From Tremella fuciformis (lineage: Eukaryota > Basidiomycota > Tremellomycetes > Tremellales > Tremellaceae): a stretch of 64,000 nucleotides of DNA. This document shows, piece after piece, positions 11,499 through 21,425 of this stretch. The notes beneath the pieces were generated by a model. It was not told where the DNA came from. It saw nothing but the letters and a program-made list of their open reading frames with translations, and did not search any database. The translations under genes were made by a program, and so were the position numbers. Each line of letters starts with the position of its first letter. Positions within the stretch are counted from its first letter, which is position 1. The DNA lies in assembly GCA_032768795.1 (NCBI GenBank), contig CP136495.1, positions 188,501-252,500 of the forward strand. Reading direction: 5' to 3'.

Positions 11499-11503
11499 AT
11501 TTA
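11499..11503. repeat. Target-site duplication of Copia-1 (right copy)
   Basis: ATTTA, identical to 5,955-5,959. Confidence 0.92.
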
Positions 11504-11699
11504 GGGGACCACTCCGGGATGGGGCGAAGTTTTGGAGCAGGTGGCTAAGCTCATTCTGTGATGCTCAGTGGTCAAGTGGAGCCTCATATCGCTCCACATC
11601 TTTGAGGAGGTATTCGATGCTCGATCGCTCCGGATGTGCGCACGGGCGAGATGCCGAGGGATCAAGTTGTGATGCATATCATCCGACGCCCTATTCATC

Positions 11700-12875
11700 T
11701 TAATACCTGGAGAATTCCACCCCAGTGAACAGTTGATTGGGCTGTTCATTCGGATCTTCGGCCTCCCAGGCCAAGGGGTCGTCCGTTTGATAATATTGAG
11801 CGTATTGGAGCTCGGCCGGCTGCTGAAAAGTAGCATCATATATCTGCGATGTGCCGCCGATTGGCGCCGACGACCCTGTGCCGTGATCGCCTGCAGCCCT
11901 TGTCGTCGGGCTCATTGCGGACGAGGAGGCCGCATCGATCTGCTGTGCCGCATTGTGCCCGGGACCAGTAGCAGAACTCGCACCCGAGGAGGAGTCACGG
12001 GTACCCCTCGCCCTTGGTCTCCTATGCCTGGGGGATGAGATCGGTGGAGCACCTCGCAAGAAGGCCGCCAGAGCGGACGGCTCTGGACGTTGACTTCTCG
12101 AAGGGGCGTGGCTATTCCTGGACGGAGCCTGTGTTGATCTTGCGGATCCTGTCGGACCTAATAAATTAGCCTGGCTTGTCGATGCAGCGACAGGATCATC
12201 TCTACCCGTGATGGCTAACTCTGGCACACGAGTGCTCGCCTCGGTTTCTGCAAATGACACTCGATGGCGAGGCGGGGCGGGTTCGGCCTGTTCATCATCC
12301 CCAATGGTCAGCGCGTAGGGCTGCACATCAAAATTGAGACGCCGCAATGCAGAAGTGAGTTCCGGCTGCGCCGTCGGAGGGTTCAAGGTCTGTGTCGCCC
12401 GAGTAGGAGTAGGCGCGTGAACCTCCATCTCTAGGTCCAAACCCAGTATGTCCCCATTCTGGGTCATAGCGAAGCCGCGGTCCGCAAAGTCGTCCACAAT
12501 ACTCGTGAACAACAAAGAATAGAGCCGACCTCGGTATGTGGCTGCTTCGCCCGCCGCAAACCCGTAATGTGCCATGTCGTACTCTAGGTACCGGAAACCT
12601 GCGTCGAGCCTCGCATGCAGCGATCCGGTCAAAATCTGGTCGACCCCATCGGCCGACACGGCGAGCATCGACAGCCATTCTCGCTTCAGTCCCCTAGACA
12701 GATCACTACGGCCATTAGTCGGTCTTAGGAAGTCGTACTGCAGGCGGCCGCTGAGCTCGCCTTGCTCGGGGTCGTAAGTAGAATGAAAAGTCAGAGCAAG
12801 TTTTGAACTATTGCGCCTTGATGACCTGCGAGGCTGACTGCCCTCCGTGTGCAGTAGGATGATCCTCCTCGTCAT
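11700..12875 (-). CDS. F1-family protein B (391 aa, unknown function)
   Basis: Single open frame from ATG at 12,875, about 200 bp from the Copia-1 insertion, which lies downstream of its stop. It is a divergent F1 member. The first block is SSKLALTFHSTYDPE, the second is LQYDFLRPTNGRSDLSRGLK followed by REW, and the helix plus third block is LLFTSIVDDFADRGF ... NGDILGLDLEMEV. The C-terminal half (from about residue 160) is Ser/Pro/Ala-rich and low complexity, ending in an acidic, Gln-rich tail (PNEQPNQLFTGVEFSRY). An ATATAG-like sequence lies about 45 nt upstream. No signal peptide or membrane segment is visible. Gene very likely real; function unknown. Confidence 0.7.
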   Translation of the reverse strand: MTRRIILLHTEGSQPRRSSRRNSSKLALTFHSTYDPEQGELSGRLQYDFLRPTNGRSDLSRGLKREWLSMLAVSADGVDQILTGSLHARLDAGFRYLEYDMAHYGFAAGEAATYRGRLYSLLFTSIVDDFADRGFAMTQNGDILGLDLEMEVHAPTPTRATQTLNPPTAQPELTSALRRLNFDVQPYALTIGDDEQAEPAPPRHRVSFAETEASTRVPELAITGRDDPVAASTSQANLLGPTGSARSTQAPSRNSHAPSRSQRPEPSALAAFLRGAPPISSPRHRRPRARGTRDSSSGASSATGPGHNAAQQIDAASSSAMSPTTRAAGDHGTGSSAPIGGTSQIYDATFQQPAELQYAQYYQTDDPLAWEAEDPNEQPNQLFTGVEFSRY

Positions 12876-13674
12876 TGTGGGGGTCAGCGGTAGATAGTCA
12901 AATGACTCGAAGGATCTATATTACTGACAAGAGGTTGGATAACGTTCGACGGAAGGGGGAAACTCGAGACTTTGTCATTCACGCAAAGGCTGAGGCCGAG
13001 ACGGAGATCAGCCGGGCAAGAATGAAAGGGAGGGAGGGATGGAGTGGTGAGGCGTTTCGAGTTCAAGGCTACACAGTCGAGCTGATAGGAGTGGCCGCAT
13101 CACAAACGTTGACAATACTAATTGAGGTCACTGTCTCTTTTGTTCGAAGGCGATAGTGTCGACGAATGCTCGACAGATGAGGCAGATGGTGTGTCATAAT
13201 CGATATGCTTAGCTGCTGGACCGACTGAGGGTTCCAAATGGGAGAAGTCGTGGGAGCCATTCTGGGCGAAATAGAGTGCCATGAACCATCGCCCTCCTCC
13301 CATGAGGTCCGATAGAAAACTTTCCCTGTTGCGGCTTCACTACTGGAGACAACAGAGGGCCGTGAGCTCTGTGCGATGAGCTCGAGAAAGTCGTTCTTAC
13401 TATCACAAGCTACATTGCAACAGCTGTCCTGAGATCCAGGCTGCGGTGCGATTGATCCTGCCGGCCAAAGCAGTAAGTATCACAGGAAGGCTCACTGGGG
13501 AGATTGGCGACCAATGACGGCATCTATGCAGGTTATCGGTTTCATGTGGAGATCCCGGGTATACTAGGACGCCATGACCATTGTGAGAGTGTCAGTTGCA
13601 TGCAAATCAAAAGTATGACATAGGAAGAGTAAGACTGAAAGCGGCGCTAGTTGAGCTTGGCCTTCGGACCACGC
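12876..13674. other. Intergenic between F1-B and the 13.7-kb gene
   Basis: About 800 bases with small frames only. A minus-strand stretch around 13,120-13,400 (three overlapping frames of about 60 codons, one containing TSWEEGDGSWHS) could be a decayed exon, but I see no family block and no consistent splice structure, so I call no gene. Confidence 0.35.
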
Positions 13675-14607
13675 TCAACGAGTTCGATGGCGTTCCCGCC
13701 GATGCTCATGTTCGTCATGCGTGGTCCTTTGCCCCGAGGTCTGCTTTTCACCTCGGTAGGCTGTATCCGGATCTGTTGACTCGCGTACATCATCGGCAGT
13801 CCCAGTACGCTGTCGTTCTTCAGTAAACACCGAATCGTCCTCTCCCGGCGGCTCCGCCACGATCTGGTAATACCCCAGGGAAGAAGCGGTCGGGTCGGGG
13901 CCATACGCACTTGGGCTAACGGTCGGACCTGTCGACGTATCCTCGAGTCTGGTAAAAGCTAATGGACTGGAGGGGTCTTGCGTGAAAAAGGGATCTATGA
14001 ATGGCGACTGTGAGTCCAGATAATCGGAAGTTCGTAACCGTTTCGGCTTAGGGCGTTTGGGATTTGGCTTGGGAGAAGGGCGTGAAGCCGGACGGGGCTG
14101 CCTCACATCCCTCGAGTGTTGGGCTGGATGTATGCCTCGTGAAGGGATGGCAGCGGCGTAGCCTAGCCTCTGGTCAACCCGTGTGCTCGCCGTCTCAGAC
14201 CCAGATTCTGCACCGAAATTTATCATGCTGTCAATGTCAGCCTCTGAGTCATTTGCATCACTCAAGGCAGGCGGAGCTGGGGCGTTCCCGGGGGTCTGAT
14301 GGGCCCTTTGCCCTGCCGTGCTTGCATTGCTTGGGCTGGGGCACAAAATGGGATCAGTGTAGCGTAGGGCGTGAGTCCCTGCCGAAGCAACGGGCGGGGA
14401 GCTGCCTGCATCGCCGTAGCTGATATTGCCGCCATAACCAGTAAAACACCCTGCGTTTTGATACACATAATGTTGATGTGCTCCACCAGGTGTGCCTTCT
14501 GACGGGAAAGTAGAAAAGTTCATCAGTTGCGGAGCCACCGGAGGAATCGATGAGTACTGGTGACGGGAGTAGTACTGATTGTCGTCTTGAGAACTGCGAT
14601 TGGGCAT
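13675..14607 (-). CDS. Hypothetical Ser/Pro-rich protein with basic patch (310 aa)
   Basis: Open frame from ATG at 14,607; ATATAAA lies about 85 nt upstream on the minus strand (near 14,690). I do not recognise a domain. The N-terminal half is Tyr/Ser/Gly/Pro-rich; a strongly basic proline-rich segment (PKPNPKRPKPKRLRTSDYL, about residues 180-200) could act as a nuclear localisation signal. An acidic/Thr-rich segment follows, then a charged His/Arg C-terminus (DEHEHRRERHRTR). The F1 and F2 blocks are not visible. It may be the tail exon of a gene whose conserved first exon I cannot identify. Codon-like composition and a good promoter position support a real gene. Confidence 0.5.
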   Translation of the reverse strand: MPNRSSQDDNQYYSRHQYSSIPPVAPQLMNFSTFPSEGTPGGAHQHYVYQNAGCFTGYGGNISYGDAGSSPPVASAGTHALRYTDPILCPSPSNASTAGQRAHQTPGNAPAPPALSDANDSEADIDSMINFGAESGSETASTRVDQRLGYAAAIPSRGIHPAQHSRDVRQPRPASRPSPKPNPKRPKPKRLRTSDYLDSQSPFIDPFFTQDPSSPLAFTRLEDTSTGPTVSPSAYGPDPTASSLGYYQIVAEPPGEDDSVFTEERQRTGTADDVRESTDPDTAYRGEKQTSGQRTTHDEHEHRRERHRTR

Positions 14608-14689
14608 TTTGCAGGATGGATATCCGCGATTTGCGTGTGTTTTTGTGATTGAATGAGCTCAAGCCCGACTGGAACCTCTCTTGCCGCGT

Positions 14690-14995
14690 TTATATGCCTA
14701 TGGTCGACGCCATGCGTCCATTCTCGGCCACAAAGGTTCGCCACGAAAATGTGAAATACAAAGGCTCTGCCACGTAGGATTGTTGAAAGATTCTCCAGGC
14801 TGTTGCTTCTATGCTTGACAAGACGGGGACGCTGAAACGTGGGACTGAGAAGAAACGCACATCGAGGCTCAGCGGAAGGATCAGTCGCAAGACTGTGACA
14901 TAGAATCGCAAATAAAAGATGCTCGCCACCGTGAACCCGATGGTCGGCACCCCGATCGTGTCGACCTCGATGTCACCGTCGCATACTACAGTCAT
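14690..14995 (-). CDS. Small hypothetical hydrophobic protein
   Basis: 101 codons from ATG at 14,995 (MTVVCDGDIEVDTIGVPTIG...). It is rich in Phe, Val and Leu, with a stretch around IFYLRFYVTVLRLILPL that could be a membrane segment or a buried strand. No recognised domain. The frame ends at the TATA-like sequence of the next gene, so it could equally be a chance frame in that gene's promoter. Confidence 0.22.
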   Translation of the reverse strand: MTVVCDGDIEVDTIGVPTIGFTVASIFYLRFYVTVLRLILPLSLDVRFFSVPRFSVPVLSSIEATAWRIFQQSYVAEPLYFTFSWRTFVAENGRMASTIGI

Positions 14996-15178
14996 GTATG
15001 TGCGGCAAATCGAATGAAGTGTGCATATATCTTACTATGAACAGAATGTGGCCGATATGTCTGGCTGAGCCCCTCGCAAAGCGCGAGGTAAAGTATCGCA
15101 CCAGCTGCTCATCCACTGCTTGAACGAATACTGTATCGAGGCTTAGCTGAATTCCCCTCTTTTAGACCAGTAGTCCAC

Positions 15179-16147
15179 CTACCGCCAGGCGTCTTCTTCG
15201 TCCTGAGGGTCTTGATTCTCGCCACCAACTGTGATCTGCATTTGCGAGTTGTCAAGAAGGTTACTTTCAGGCAAGTGGTATTCTTGCTCGTCCAGGACTG
15301 GGCAACCGATTGAGCCTTGGCCTGTGGACGCGATAAGCCGGCCCCACAATGCAGCACTCAAGAGATTCGCACAATTGTCGGCTTCACTAAAGACATCAAC
15401 CTGTCGTGGCCACGCGGCAACACAGACATCCGTGATTGGCGATCGCGGGACACTCGGAACGGGAGGCGGGGGCCATGTATGCAGACAGCTTTTAGCCTCC
15501 CCCGTGTATGGGTCCACGGCGAGAGGATCGAACGATTCTTCTGCCATACCTGCAGCCGCCCGTTCGGCTGAGCAGATAATCTGATAGAACCGTGCGGTGA
15601 TGTCTGGATCTGCTCGTACTCCCTCTTGTCCCGCCGGCCACCGGTCGCTGTCTTCCGAGCTGAAGCGCTCAAACACCTCTCTCTCGTACCAGCAAACTTC
15701 GTAATCCTCGGCCAAGCCGTCAATGTCAAGACCACGGCCACGCGAGAGCTCGACTGTAAGCAAGTTGACGAGGTGGGGCATGGTTAGACTGATCGCCCTG
15801 CTGCCCACCTCGGACCATGTAACTATCGAATCAAACCTCGTCCTGGACCGCCCGTGATGGATTGCCTCGATCTCCCCCATCTGTCCACTGAGAGCCAGGA
15901 GGCTGTCCAGAGCAAAGCCGTCCCGCCCCCCATTAAGCACGGCACACCACTCATTGTATGCGTGGTCAGCGTCAGGGTGGGTGCTGGCACGACCGACGAA
16001 GACGGTGTCGAGGTACAGTCGCATGGAATGCTCGCCTGGTCGAGTCAATCGGGCTGTCATTGCGATCTGCGAGCGGGCTGTGTGCTCTTCATCCGCGAGC
16101 ACGTTCGTGAGTCGTGTTGTGGTCCCGAGGAATAGTTTGACCTCCAT
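15179..16147 (-). CDS. F1-family protein D (322 aa, unknown function)
   Basis: Start chosen at ATG 16,147 (MEVKLFLGTTTRL), because the paralogue at 3.6-4.7 kb begins at the same alignment position; the frame stays open further upstream to 16,255. Blocks: ARSQIAMTARL; LDTVFVGRASTHPDADHAYNEW; MPHLVNLLTVELSRGRGLD; DYEVCWYEREVFERF. The middle LLTVELxRGRGLD segment is almost identical to F1-A, so A and D are a recent pair. They are now about 11 kb apart with Copia-1 and other genes between them. The C-terminal part is Pro-rich and ends in an acidic segment (GENQDPQDEEDAWR), much as F1-A ends in DNQD. Intracellular by appearance; function unknown. Confidence 0.75.
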   Translation of the reverse strand: MEVKLFLGTTTRLTNVLADEEHTARSQIAMTARLTRPGEHSMRLYLDTVFVGRASTHPDADHAYNEWCAVLNGGRDGFALDSLLALSGQMGEIEAIHHGRSRTRFDSIVTWSEVGSRAISLTMPHLVNLLTVELSRGRGLDIDGLAEDYEVCWYEREVFERFSSEDSDRWPAGQEGVRADPDITARFYQIICSAERAAAGMAEESFDPLAVDPYTGEAKSCLHTWPPPPVPSVPRSPITDVCVAAWPRQVDVFSEADNCANLLSAALWGRLIASTGQGSIGCPVLDEQEYHLPESNLLDNSQMQITVGGENQDPQDEEDAWR

Positions 16148-16845
16148 GATACTTAGCTGACAGTAGCCTCGGTGGGGAGTATTGTGCGAACTACAGCACG
16201 AGAATCTTGCCTTCTTCCCCAGACGAACGCTGAAGATCGAGGGAAGGCAAAGCATCCCGAATGCCGACCTTTGTTGTAGGGCTACTCGTTCGCTAAAGGA
16301 TCGCGCAGCTGAGTCTTCCTTGGAGGAGTGGCAGTGCGCATTGGGTTTGCTTCTCGCCGATCTCTCCTCTCTGGCCGGTTTTTCTGGTGCTACTTGCTGA
16401 TGCCCCTCCTAAACTCCTACGACATCGGAGTCGTAAGAACAAAGGGAGTACGTGCGCGACTGGTCGGCAAGGCCAGATGGAACCGCATTTGATATCTCCC
16501 CGCATGCCTCGCCTTCTGACGAGGGTCGATGCGAGGGTCCTTCGGGCGGCAGACGGTTGGCGAACCAATGTACCATATATTCAGAAAATGGCAAGGACCG
16601 TGCGGAGGAGCGCGTTCTGCGAGAAGCGCTCCCCCACCGGCGACGTTCTGGAAAGGATTGTTGCTGACGCCCTAATGCTTCATTTTGCCAGCACGAGGAC
16701 CAAGACCAGCCAAATGCGCAACACGCTGAGAGAGGCAAAAACAAGATGGAAATGCATCCTGGCCGCTATGAACCAAGGTGAGCCCACATCATCCCTTGGA
16801 TCTCTTGTGACGATGTTGACTCCAGCTCGGGGTATCCTCTCCTCC
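16148..16845. other. Intergenic between F1-D and F1-E
   Basis: About 700 bases. A plus-strand frame (16,387-17,271) crosses this gap but runs antisense through F1-E and has no family features, so it was not called. No repeat or RNA gene recognised. Confidence 0.4.
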
Positions 16846-17850
16846 CTAGCGTCGTCGACGATGTGTAGTTGCGGATCGGAGCTCCGGGAGTCTATCGTCT
16901 TGGGGTTGAATATGAGGGTTGTTCGCGGTGGCCGACCAGGAGGGGTCAATGTAAGACAACGCCCTCTGGCTATACGACACCAGAAGATCAGGCGTGCGCG
17001 AACTACCGGCGGCGTCCTCTGTACCCTCGGGATCAGTGGTCAGCGTTGGCAGCACCCGACTTTGCGTCCCTCCTCCAGGCCAAGAAGAGTTAAAGGTGTC
17101 TATTTGCTGAATGAGGGTCTGGCTACGGGGTTCAGCATACTGGCTGGGATCGGTGCTGGGCTCATGAAGAAACCGCTGCATGGCTTCCGAACCAGGCTGA
17201 GAAGGCTGCAGCGGGACATGTGGGCCAACTCCGAGCGCTGCTTCTGCAATCTTCCGGGCCATGTTCTCTGACACAGAGTTGTGGAAGGCAATGGTCAGGC
17301 CTCGGTCGGGATGGATTGGTCTCACGCCTTGGGTGTAGTTGAATGTCCCGGAGAAACCTGCCGTTAGAATCCGATCGAAGTCTGCCGGATCATACCCCAG
17401 CACTTGCAACCCTGGCATCACTCCATTTTCATAGCCCGAGCCCTCGAGACTGAAATGTATGATGATAGAGCTCAATAGACTTGCCTGAAGCCGCCTTGTC
17501 ATTTCCTTGGATAATCGCTTCTGTCCTAAGTTCTGCAGGCCCGCCTCGGAGAGTTCGCCTTGGGCTTGATAGAGGGTCAAATCAAAGAACTGATCCCACT
17601 TGTACGAGCCGGCACCGCAATCGACCAGACTTCGCCACACGGCTTCAAGCTGCCTTGATCGATCCGTCTCTGGCGACGGGTGTGAGAAGACATGCCGAAG
17701 GCTGAATCGCGGGTCCGCGGAGTCGCCTAGGTATTCTGCGGTCACGCACACGGCAATAGTGCTCTTTTTTCCATGTTGACCTTTACCTGAGGGGCCCCGA
17801 AGGAATTCCTGGTACGGGATAGAGGACCGTGCAGTGCTTATCTGATCCAT
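16846..17850 (-). CDS. F1-family protein E (334 aa, unknown function)
   Basis: Single open frame from ATG at 17,850, and one of the clearest F1 members. Block 1 is KKSTIAVCVTAEY. Block 2 is LRHVFSHPSPETDRSRQLEA followed by VW. The helix is LQASLLSSIIIHF and block 3 is MPGLQVLGYDPADFDRI, close to the family consensus. The last 120 residues are Ser/Pro/Gln-rich and end in a short Arg cluster (THRRRR). An A/T-rich TATTAAATATC lies about 30 nt upstream on the minus strand. Overlapping plus-strand frames are shadows. No membrane segment or signal peptide. Function unknown. Confidence 0.78.
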   Translation of the reverse strand: MDQISTARSSIPYQEFLRGPSGKGQHGKKSTIAVCVTAEYLGDSADPRFSLRHVFSHPSPETDRSRQLEAVWRSLVDCGAGSYKWDQFFDLTLYQAQGELSEAGLQNLGQKRLSKEMTRRLQASLLSSIIIHFSLEGSGYENGVMPGLQVLGYDPADFDRILTAGFSGTFNYTQGVRPIHPDRGLTIAFHNSVSENMARKIAEAALGVGPHVPLQPSQPGSEAMQRFLHEPSTDPSQYAEPRSQTLIQQIDTFNSSWPGGGTQSRVLPTLTTDPEGTEDAAGSSRTPDLLVSYSQRALSYIDPSWSATANNPHIQPQDDRLPELRSATTHRRRR

Positions 17851-18446
17851 AGTCGGCTTATGTTCTAGGGGCAGATATTTAATAGGAAGACCAGGCGGGA
17901 TGGGTGTCTTTCAAGAGGCCTTGTATACGTATTGTACATACAGATTGGCGGAGCCGTGTGCTTAAGTCTGGGAACAAAGGGTCTTCCTTCCGTTAAAGCG
18001 AATGTGAAAAACCAGGCTTGCGGCCTAGGGGCTGCACAGATGTGGAGTGTCTGCATTGCGCTGTGACCGTAGCGCCCACAGGCGGCTCAGCACCTCTTTC
18101 CTGTGTGGTCCATGACGTCCACGACGCTAAATGGAAGATTGCCAATCTCTTTGCATAAGTTATTTGACAGGGGTCTGACCAGTGCTGAAAGATCGTGCAC
18201 TGGCCGCTGCAGGGGGAAGGTGGAAACATGGCTTACGGAGGGTATGACACATCTAGTCTATGCTGAGTCCGAGATCATTCGAAAAACCTCAGTACGGAAA
18301 CCCTCGTCTAACAATTGTGTGTCAATGGTTCAGCCGGGAATAAGCTGTGGTGCAGAGGTGCCGGCATGCGTCCTTACCTTCCTGGGGGCAGAACTCGCTA
18401 ATAAGACACTATGTAGATCATGCGGAAGCTCGGGGCCCATGCAAAA
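17851..18446. other. Intergenic between F1-E and F1-F
   Basis: About 600 bases with only short frames; nothing supported beyond the A/T-rich promoter element next to F1-E. Confidence 0.4.
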
Positions 18447-19472
18447 TCACCAATGATGTCTCCTTGAAGAATCCCTCAACAAGTCCGGGAACCTCATTGT
18501 GGGGTCTGATAACACATCTTCGATGACTGGTAGCTGGGGAGCTTGCGCTATTTCAAAGATCGTCGAAGGCTCTTCCTGGTTCTCGGTCGTCCCGGCTTGC
18601 TCCTCCGTCTCCCGGTGGGCACGCGTAGCTGGCGGCGACCATGTATTTGGTGTCGTACCGGACCAAATCGATTCCGCTGCGGGGCTCTGCCCGCTTGAGC
18701 TTTCCCGTACGCTTACTTGAGCTACCCAATTTCGAACTCGCGAACCTACGTTTTGACAAGTACCGTACGCAGATGAGCTGGGTATTATCATAGGCGTAAG
18801 ATTATGCAGATCATCGATAGTGTACCTGGTTATCGGTGGAGGCATGTTGAGCAGCTCGTCATGGATTTGGTTATTGGCGGGAGAAGTGGCTCTATGTTCC
18901 CCTTCTCGAAACACTTCGACAGCTGAGGTATTCCATCTCGAAGCGGCTACCCTACGAGGCTTCAGCCAACAGTTTCCCGAGCGCCACTGACTTGACTTGA
19001 TGTCTTCCAGATCTGATGGGGCGTACTCGAGTATCTGCAGTCCCGACACACGACCATCTTCGTTCAGCGGCTCCCCTGCGCTCATGTGATATGTAACAGC
19101 GGCCAACAGATAGTCTCTCGTGACCTCGGTGATTAGTCCTAAATCGTTCACAGTGCTCCGCTCGTAGGATATTCGAGTCTGACTAGCTTGTGGAATCTCC
19201 CCAAAAGCCAAAAAGAAGGCTTGCTGAGCGAGTATGTCCAAGCTATGCCCTCGGCTTTCCCCGCAGAGCAAGCGGTGCCATCTTCGCGCCAGCTCGTCCG
19301 AACGACTCGTGCGTGGGTCCGAGTGAGAGAACGAGTGCTCTAGGACATAGCACAGCTGTGCAGAGCGAGTGTATAGCATGCTGAAGTGCAAAGCAATCGT
19401 GGACCGGTGGTCAGAGGCGCCGCGGCCAGGCGGCCCCTCGTTATACTCGGTCGCACGGGATAGTTGCTGCAT
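18447..19472 (-). CDS. F1-family protein F (341 aa, unknown function)
   Basis: Open frame from ATG at 19,472. Block 1 is HRSTIALHFSML. Block 2 is LEHSFSHSDPRTSRSDELAR followed by RWHRLL, close to F1-E. The helix is DYLLAAVTYHM and block 3 is VSGLQILEYAPSDLEDI. The tail is rich in Ser/Thr/Pro with the acidic element TEEQAGTTENQEEPSTIFE and ends near FPDLLRDSSRRHHW. A CATAAA element lies about 80 nt upstream (minus strand). It sits in tandem with F1-E, and the two share more in blocks 1-2 than with the other members, suggesting local duplication. Function unknown. Confidence 0.77.
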   Translation of the reverse strand: MQQLSRATEYNEGPPGRGASDHRSTIALHFSMLYTRSAQLCYVLEHSFSHSDPRTSRSDELARRWHRLLCGESRGHSLDILAQQAFFLAFGEIPQASQTRISYERSTVNDLGLITEVTRDYLLAAVTYHMSAGEPLNEDGRVSGLQILEYAPSDLEDIKSSQWRSGNCWLKPRRVAASRWNTSAVEVFREGEHRATSPANNQIHDELLNMPPPITRYTIDDLHNLTPMIIPSSSAYGTCQNVGSRVRNWVAQVSVRESSSGQSPAAESIWSGTTPNTWSPPATRAHRETEEQAGTTENQEEPSTIFEIAQAPQLPVIEDVLSDPTMRFPDLLRDSSRRHHW

Positions 19473-20144
19473 GGGTCGAGTTGAGTAGGCCAGAGAGGTT
19501 GGTGAAGGTAGAAGTCACACTCAAAAATGTCTCTCTACACGGAGGTCTACTTTATGGATGTCTGGGGTTTGAGAATTGTTCAGATTTTCCAAACAAAGGA
19601 GGATACGCTCAAGGCTGACTGGATGATGTACTGCATTTGATGTCCGTAGGTGTTTCAATCGGACGCTAAATGTGTGGCGACGTATCAGCTCTTCCATCCG
19701 TGAGAAGTTTGCTCAGCATCTGCTGTCTGCGACCACGCCGTGAGATTGTTGGTGGACTGCTCTTCTCGCCCTCTGCCTCGCCCCGTATTCTGTGCGACCT
19801 CATGAGTTACGCTGATGGGAGAGGAGGACAAGAGTTGGACCCCAAGTAGTATAGCACTGCAGATTGGGATCAAGAGGGTGAGATGTGGTCTCTCGACTGA
19901 TCGTTGGACCACCACAAACAATTTTTGCATACTTTAAGCCTAAATTGGGAGCACGTATCTACTGCGGACCAGAACCACACAGGCACACCCTAATGAAGCG
20001 GACCCGCACCATAAAATAGTGAGCATAGCAGTGCATATGAACGCAGATCGGGCTAAGCGGTTCAAGACGAGGTTTCACTACTAACCGGTGAACAGCCACA
20101 CACACACAATGCTTGATATTTGAGGCCGAGACTGTGGGCATGTA
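19473..20144. other. Intergenic between F1-F and F1-G
   Basis: About 670 bases; only short frames on either strand. Nothing recognised. Confidence 0.4.
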
Positions 20145-20753
20145 CTACTGCTGAGCGGAGTAAAGGAAGAGCTTTCCGTTGCTCTGGAGCTCTTGCAACC
20201 ATTCGGTCTCTTTAGGATCGACTTGCACATGAGCGCGCTTGGTGTAGTCGACAAACGAGCGACTGTCTTGTCTCATGAGAGGTGGCAAGTACCGGAAGTT
20301 CTTGTAACCGAGGATGCGCACGTTGCGAGTCTCAGCTTTGTCCAGTTTCTTGGACAAAAGGATCGTCATTTCACTCATGATCATGCTGAGCGCGCGGTCT
20401 GTCACTTCCTCCCGAACCTGATCACCCACTGAATCTGGCCGATAGAACGAGGATTTTTGTTCGTCAGTCAACTCACTGTACGCGAGGTTGTAGAGTTGAC
20501 GGGTGTCGAGTTCCAATCGTGACGATTGCATATCTGCGCGTGGGAGGACGATTTTGTGCCAGGCATTCGCAATTCTCATGGAACTGACATCGTCTGGATC
20601 TGCTGACCCTGCGCCGAAGACGGTGTAGAGGCTAAGGGACGGTGGCGCGTCGCCGTAGTTTACTTGCAAGTGAAGGACGATTGTAGGTTGGGAGCTGGCG
20701 GACACTGGTCCGTAAATGCTGTACGTAGGGTTCACCGTTTGCTCGACCGACAT
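20145..20753 (-). CDS. F1-family protein G (202 aa, short form)
   Basis: Open frame from ATG at 20,753. It is a short F1 member lacking the long disordered tail: block 1 SSQPTIVLHLQVNYGD, block 2 LYTVFGAGSADPDDVSSMRI followed by ANAWHKIV, helix ALSMIMSEMTILLSK, block 3 RNVRILGYKNFRYLPPL, then about 35 residues. The leading GPVSASSQ and the AxSMIMSE helix match the neighbouring F1-H and the F1 gene at 38.8 kb, so these three form a 'short' subgroup of about 200 aa. This length probably marks the core domain of the family. A good TATA box lies 100 nt upstream. Confidence 0.77.
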   Translation of the reverse strand: MSVEQTVNPTYSIYGPVSASSQPTIVLHLQVNYGDAPPSLSLYTVFGAGSADPDDVSSMRIANAWHKIVLPRADMQSSRLELDTRQLYNLAYSELTDEQKSSFYRPDSVGDQVREEVTDRALSMIMSEMTILLSKKLDKAETRNVRILGYKNFRYLPPLMRQDSRSFVDYTKRAHVQVDPKETEWLQELQSNGKLFLYSAQQ

Positions 20754-20852
20754 GATGTCTGGTCTCCGAAAGAACGCTCAGCTCGATTAGTAGCAAGTCG
20801 AAGGAGTATGACACTGGAGCAGAATGGGCCGGGGAATCGACCAACCGTACCC

Positions 20853-20863
20853 CTCTTTATAAG
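20853..20863 (-). promoter_or_regulatory. TATA box of F1-G
   Basis: Minus-strand CTTATAAAGAG, 100-110 nt upstream of the ATG at 20,753. The same distance range is seen at several other F1 genes. Confidence 0.55.
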
Positions 20864-21425
20864 CTGACCAACACTCGCAAGGAGGGGGTGGGTGGGAAAG
20901 CGGCCGAGTTCAGACAATTGGGGGAAGACCCCTTCCCACGTAGGCCTTCTTTGAGAGAACCACCGCGGGATCAATCAGACATTACCAAGCACGGATCTCT
21001 CCCGGTCGCAGAGAGACATATTCACACCGGTCAAGTGGTATGGAGTTCGCACGACAGACTGGGGACGTTTCAGTATAGAAGAAGTTTCGTCTCCAGCCGC
21101 TGAACAGTAGGGAGACGATCGCCACCCTACGCGAAATTGTGGAGTCACGCCCTTGCGAAGATCGGGTCGGACGCACGGAGCATGTGCACAAAGGAAAATG
21201 TTGGAGGTATCACTGCGACTGCACTCCGGCCCCCTGCTTGGATTCTGTGCCGTTGTGCTTATATGAACAGAGTTGTCCAACGACTTTCGTGCAAGCCAAG
21301 AAGCGATAGCCCTCTCAAGTATCAGTATGCGCGAAGATATTGTCAATGCATTCGACACCTTGTCACGAGTACTGTCAGGAAAGCATATACACCACCCAAC
21401 GACAAGTATCAAAGTACAGAGGACC
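20864..21425. other. Intergenic between F1-G and F1-H
   Basis: About 560 bases. A minus-strand frame of 145 codons (20,975-21,412) is present but has no family block and an amino-acid mix unlike its neighbours; I do not call it. Confidence 0.35.

Noticed and set aside
16387..17271. Plus-strand open frame of 294 codons
   Set aside because: It runs antisense through F1-E, has no family blocks, and its composition (Arg/Thr/Leu-rich) is typical of a reverse-frame shadow.
20975..21412. Minus-strand frame of 145 codons between F1-G and F1-H
   Set aside because: No family block, no matching promoter position and an odd composition; probably chance in intergenic DNA.
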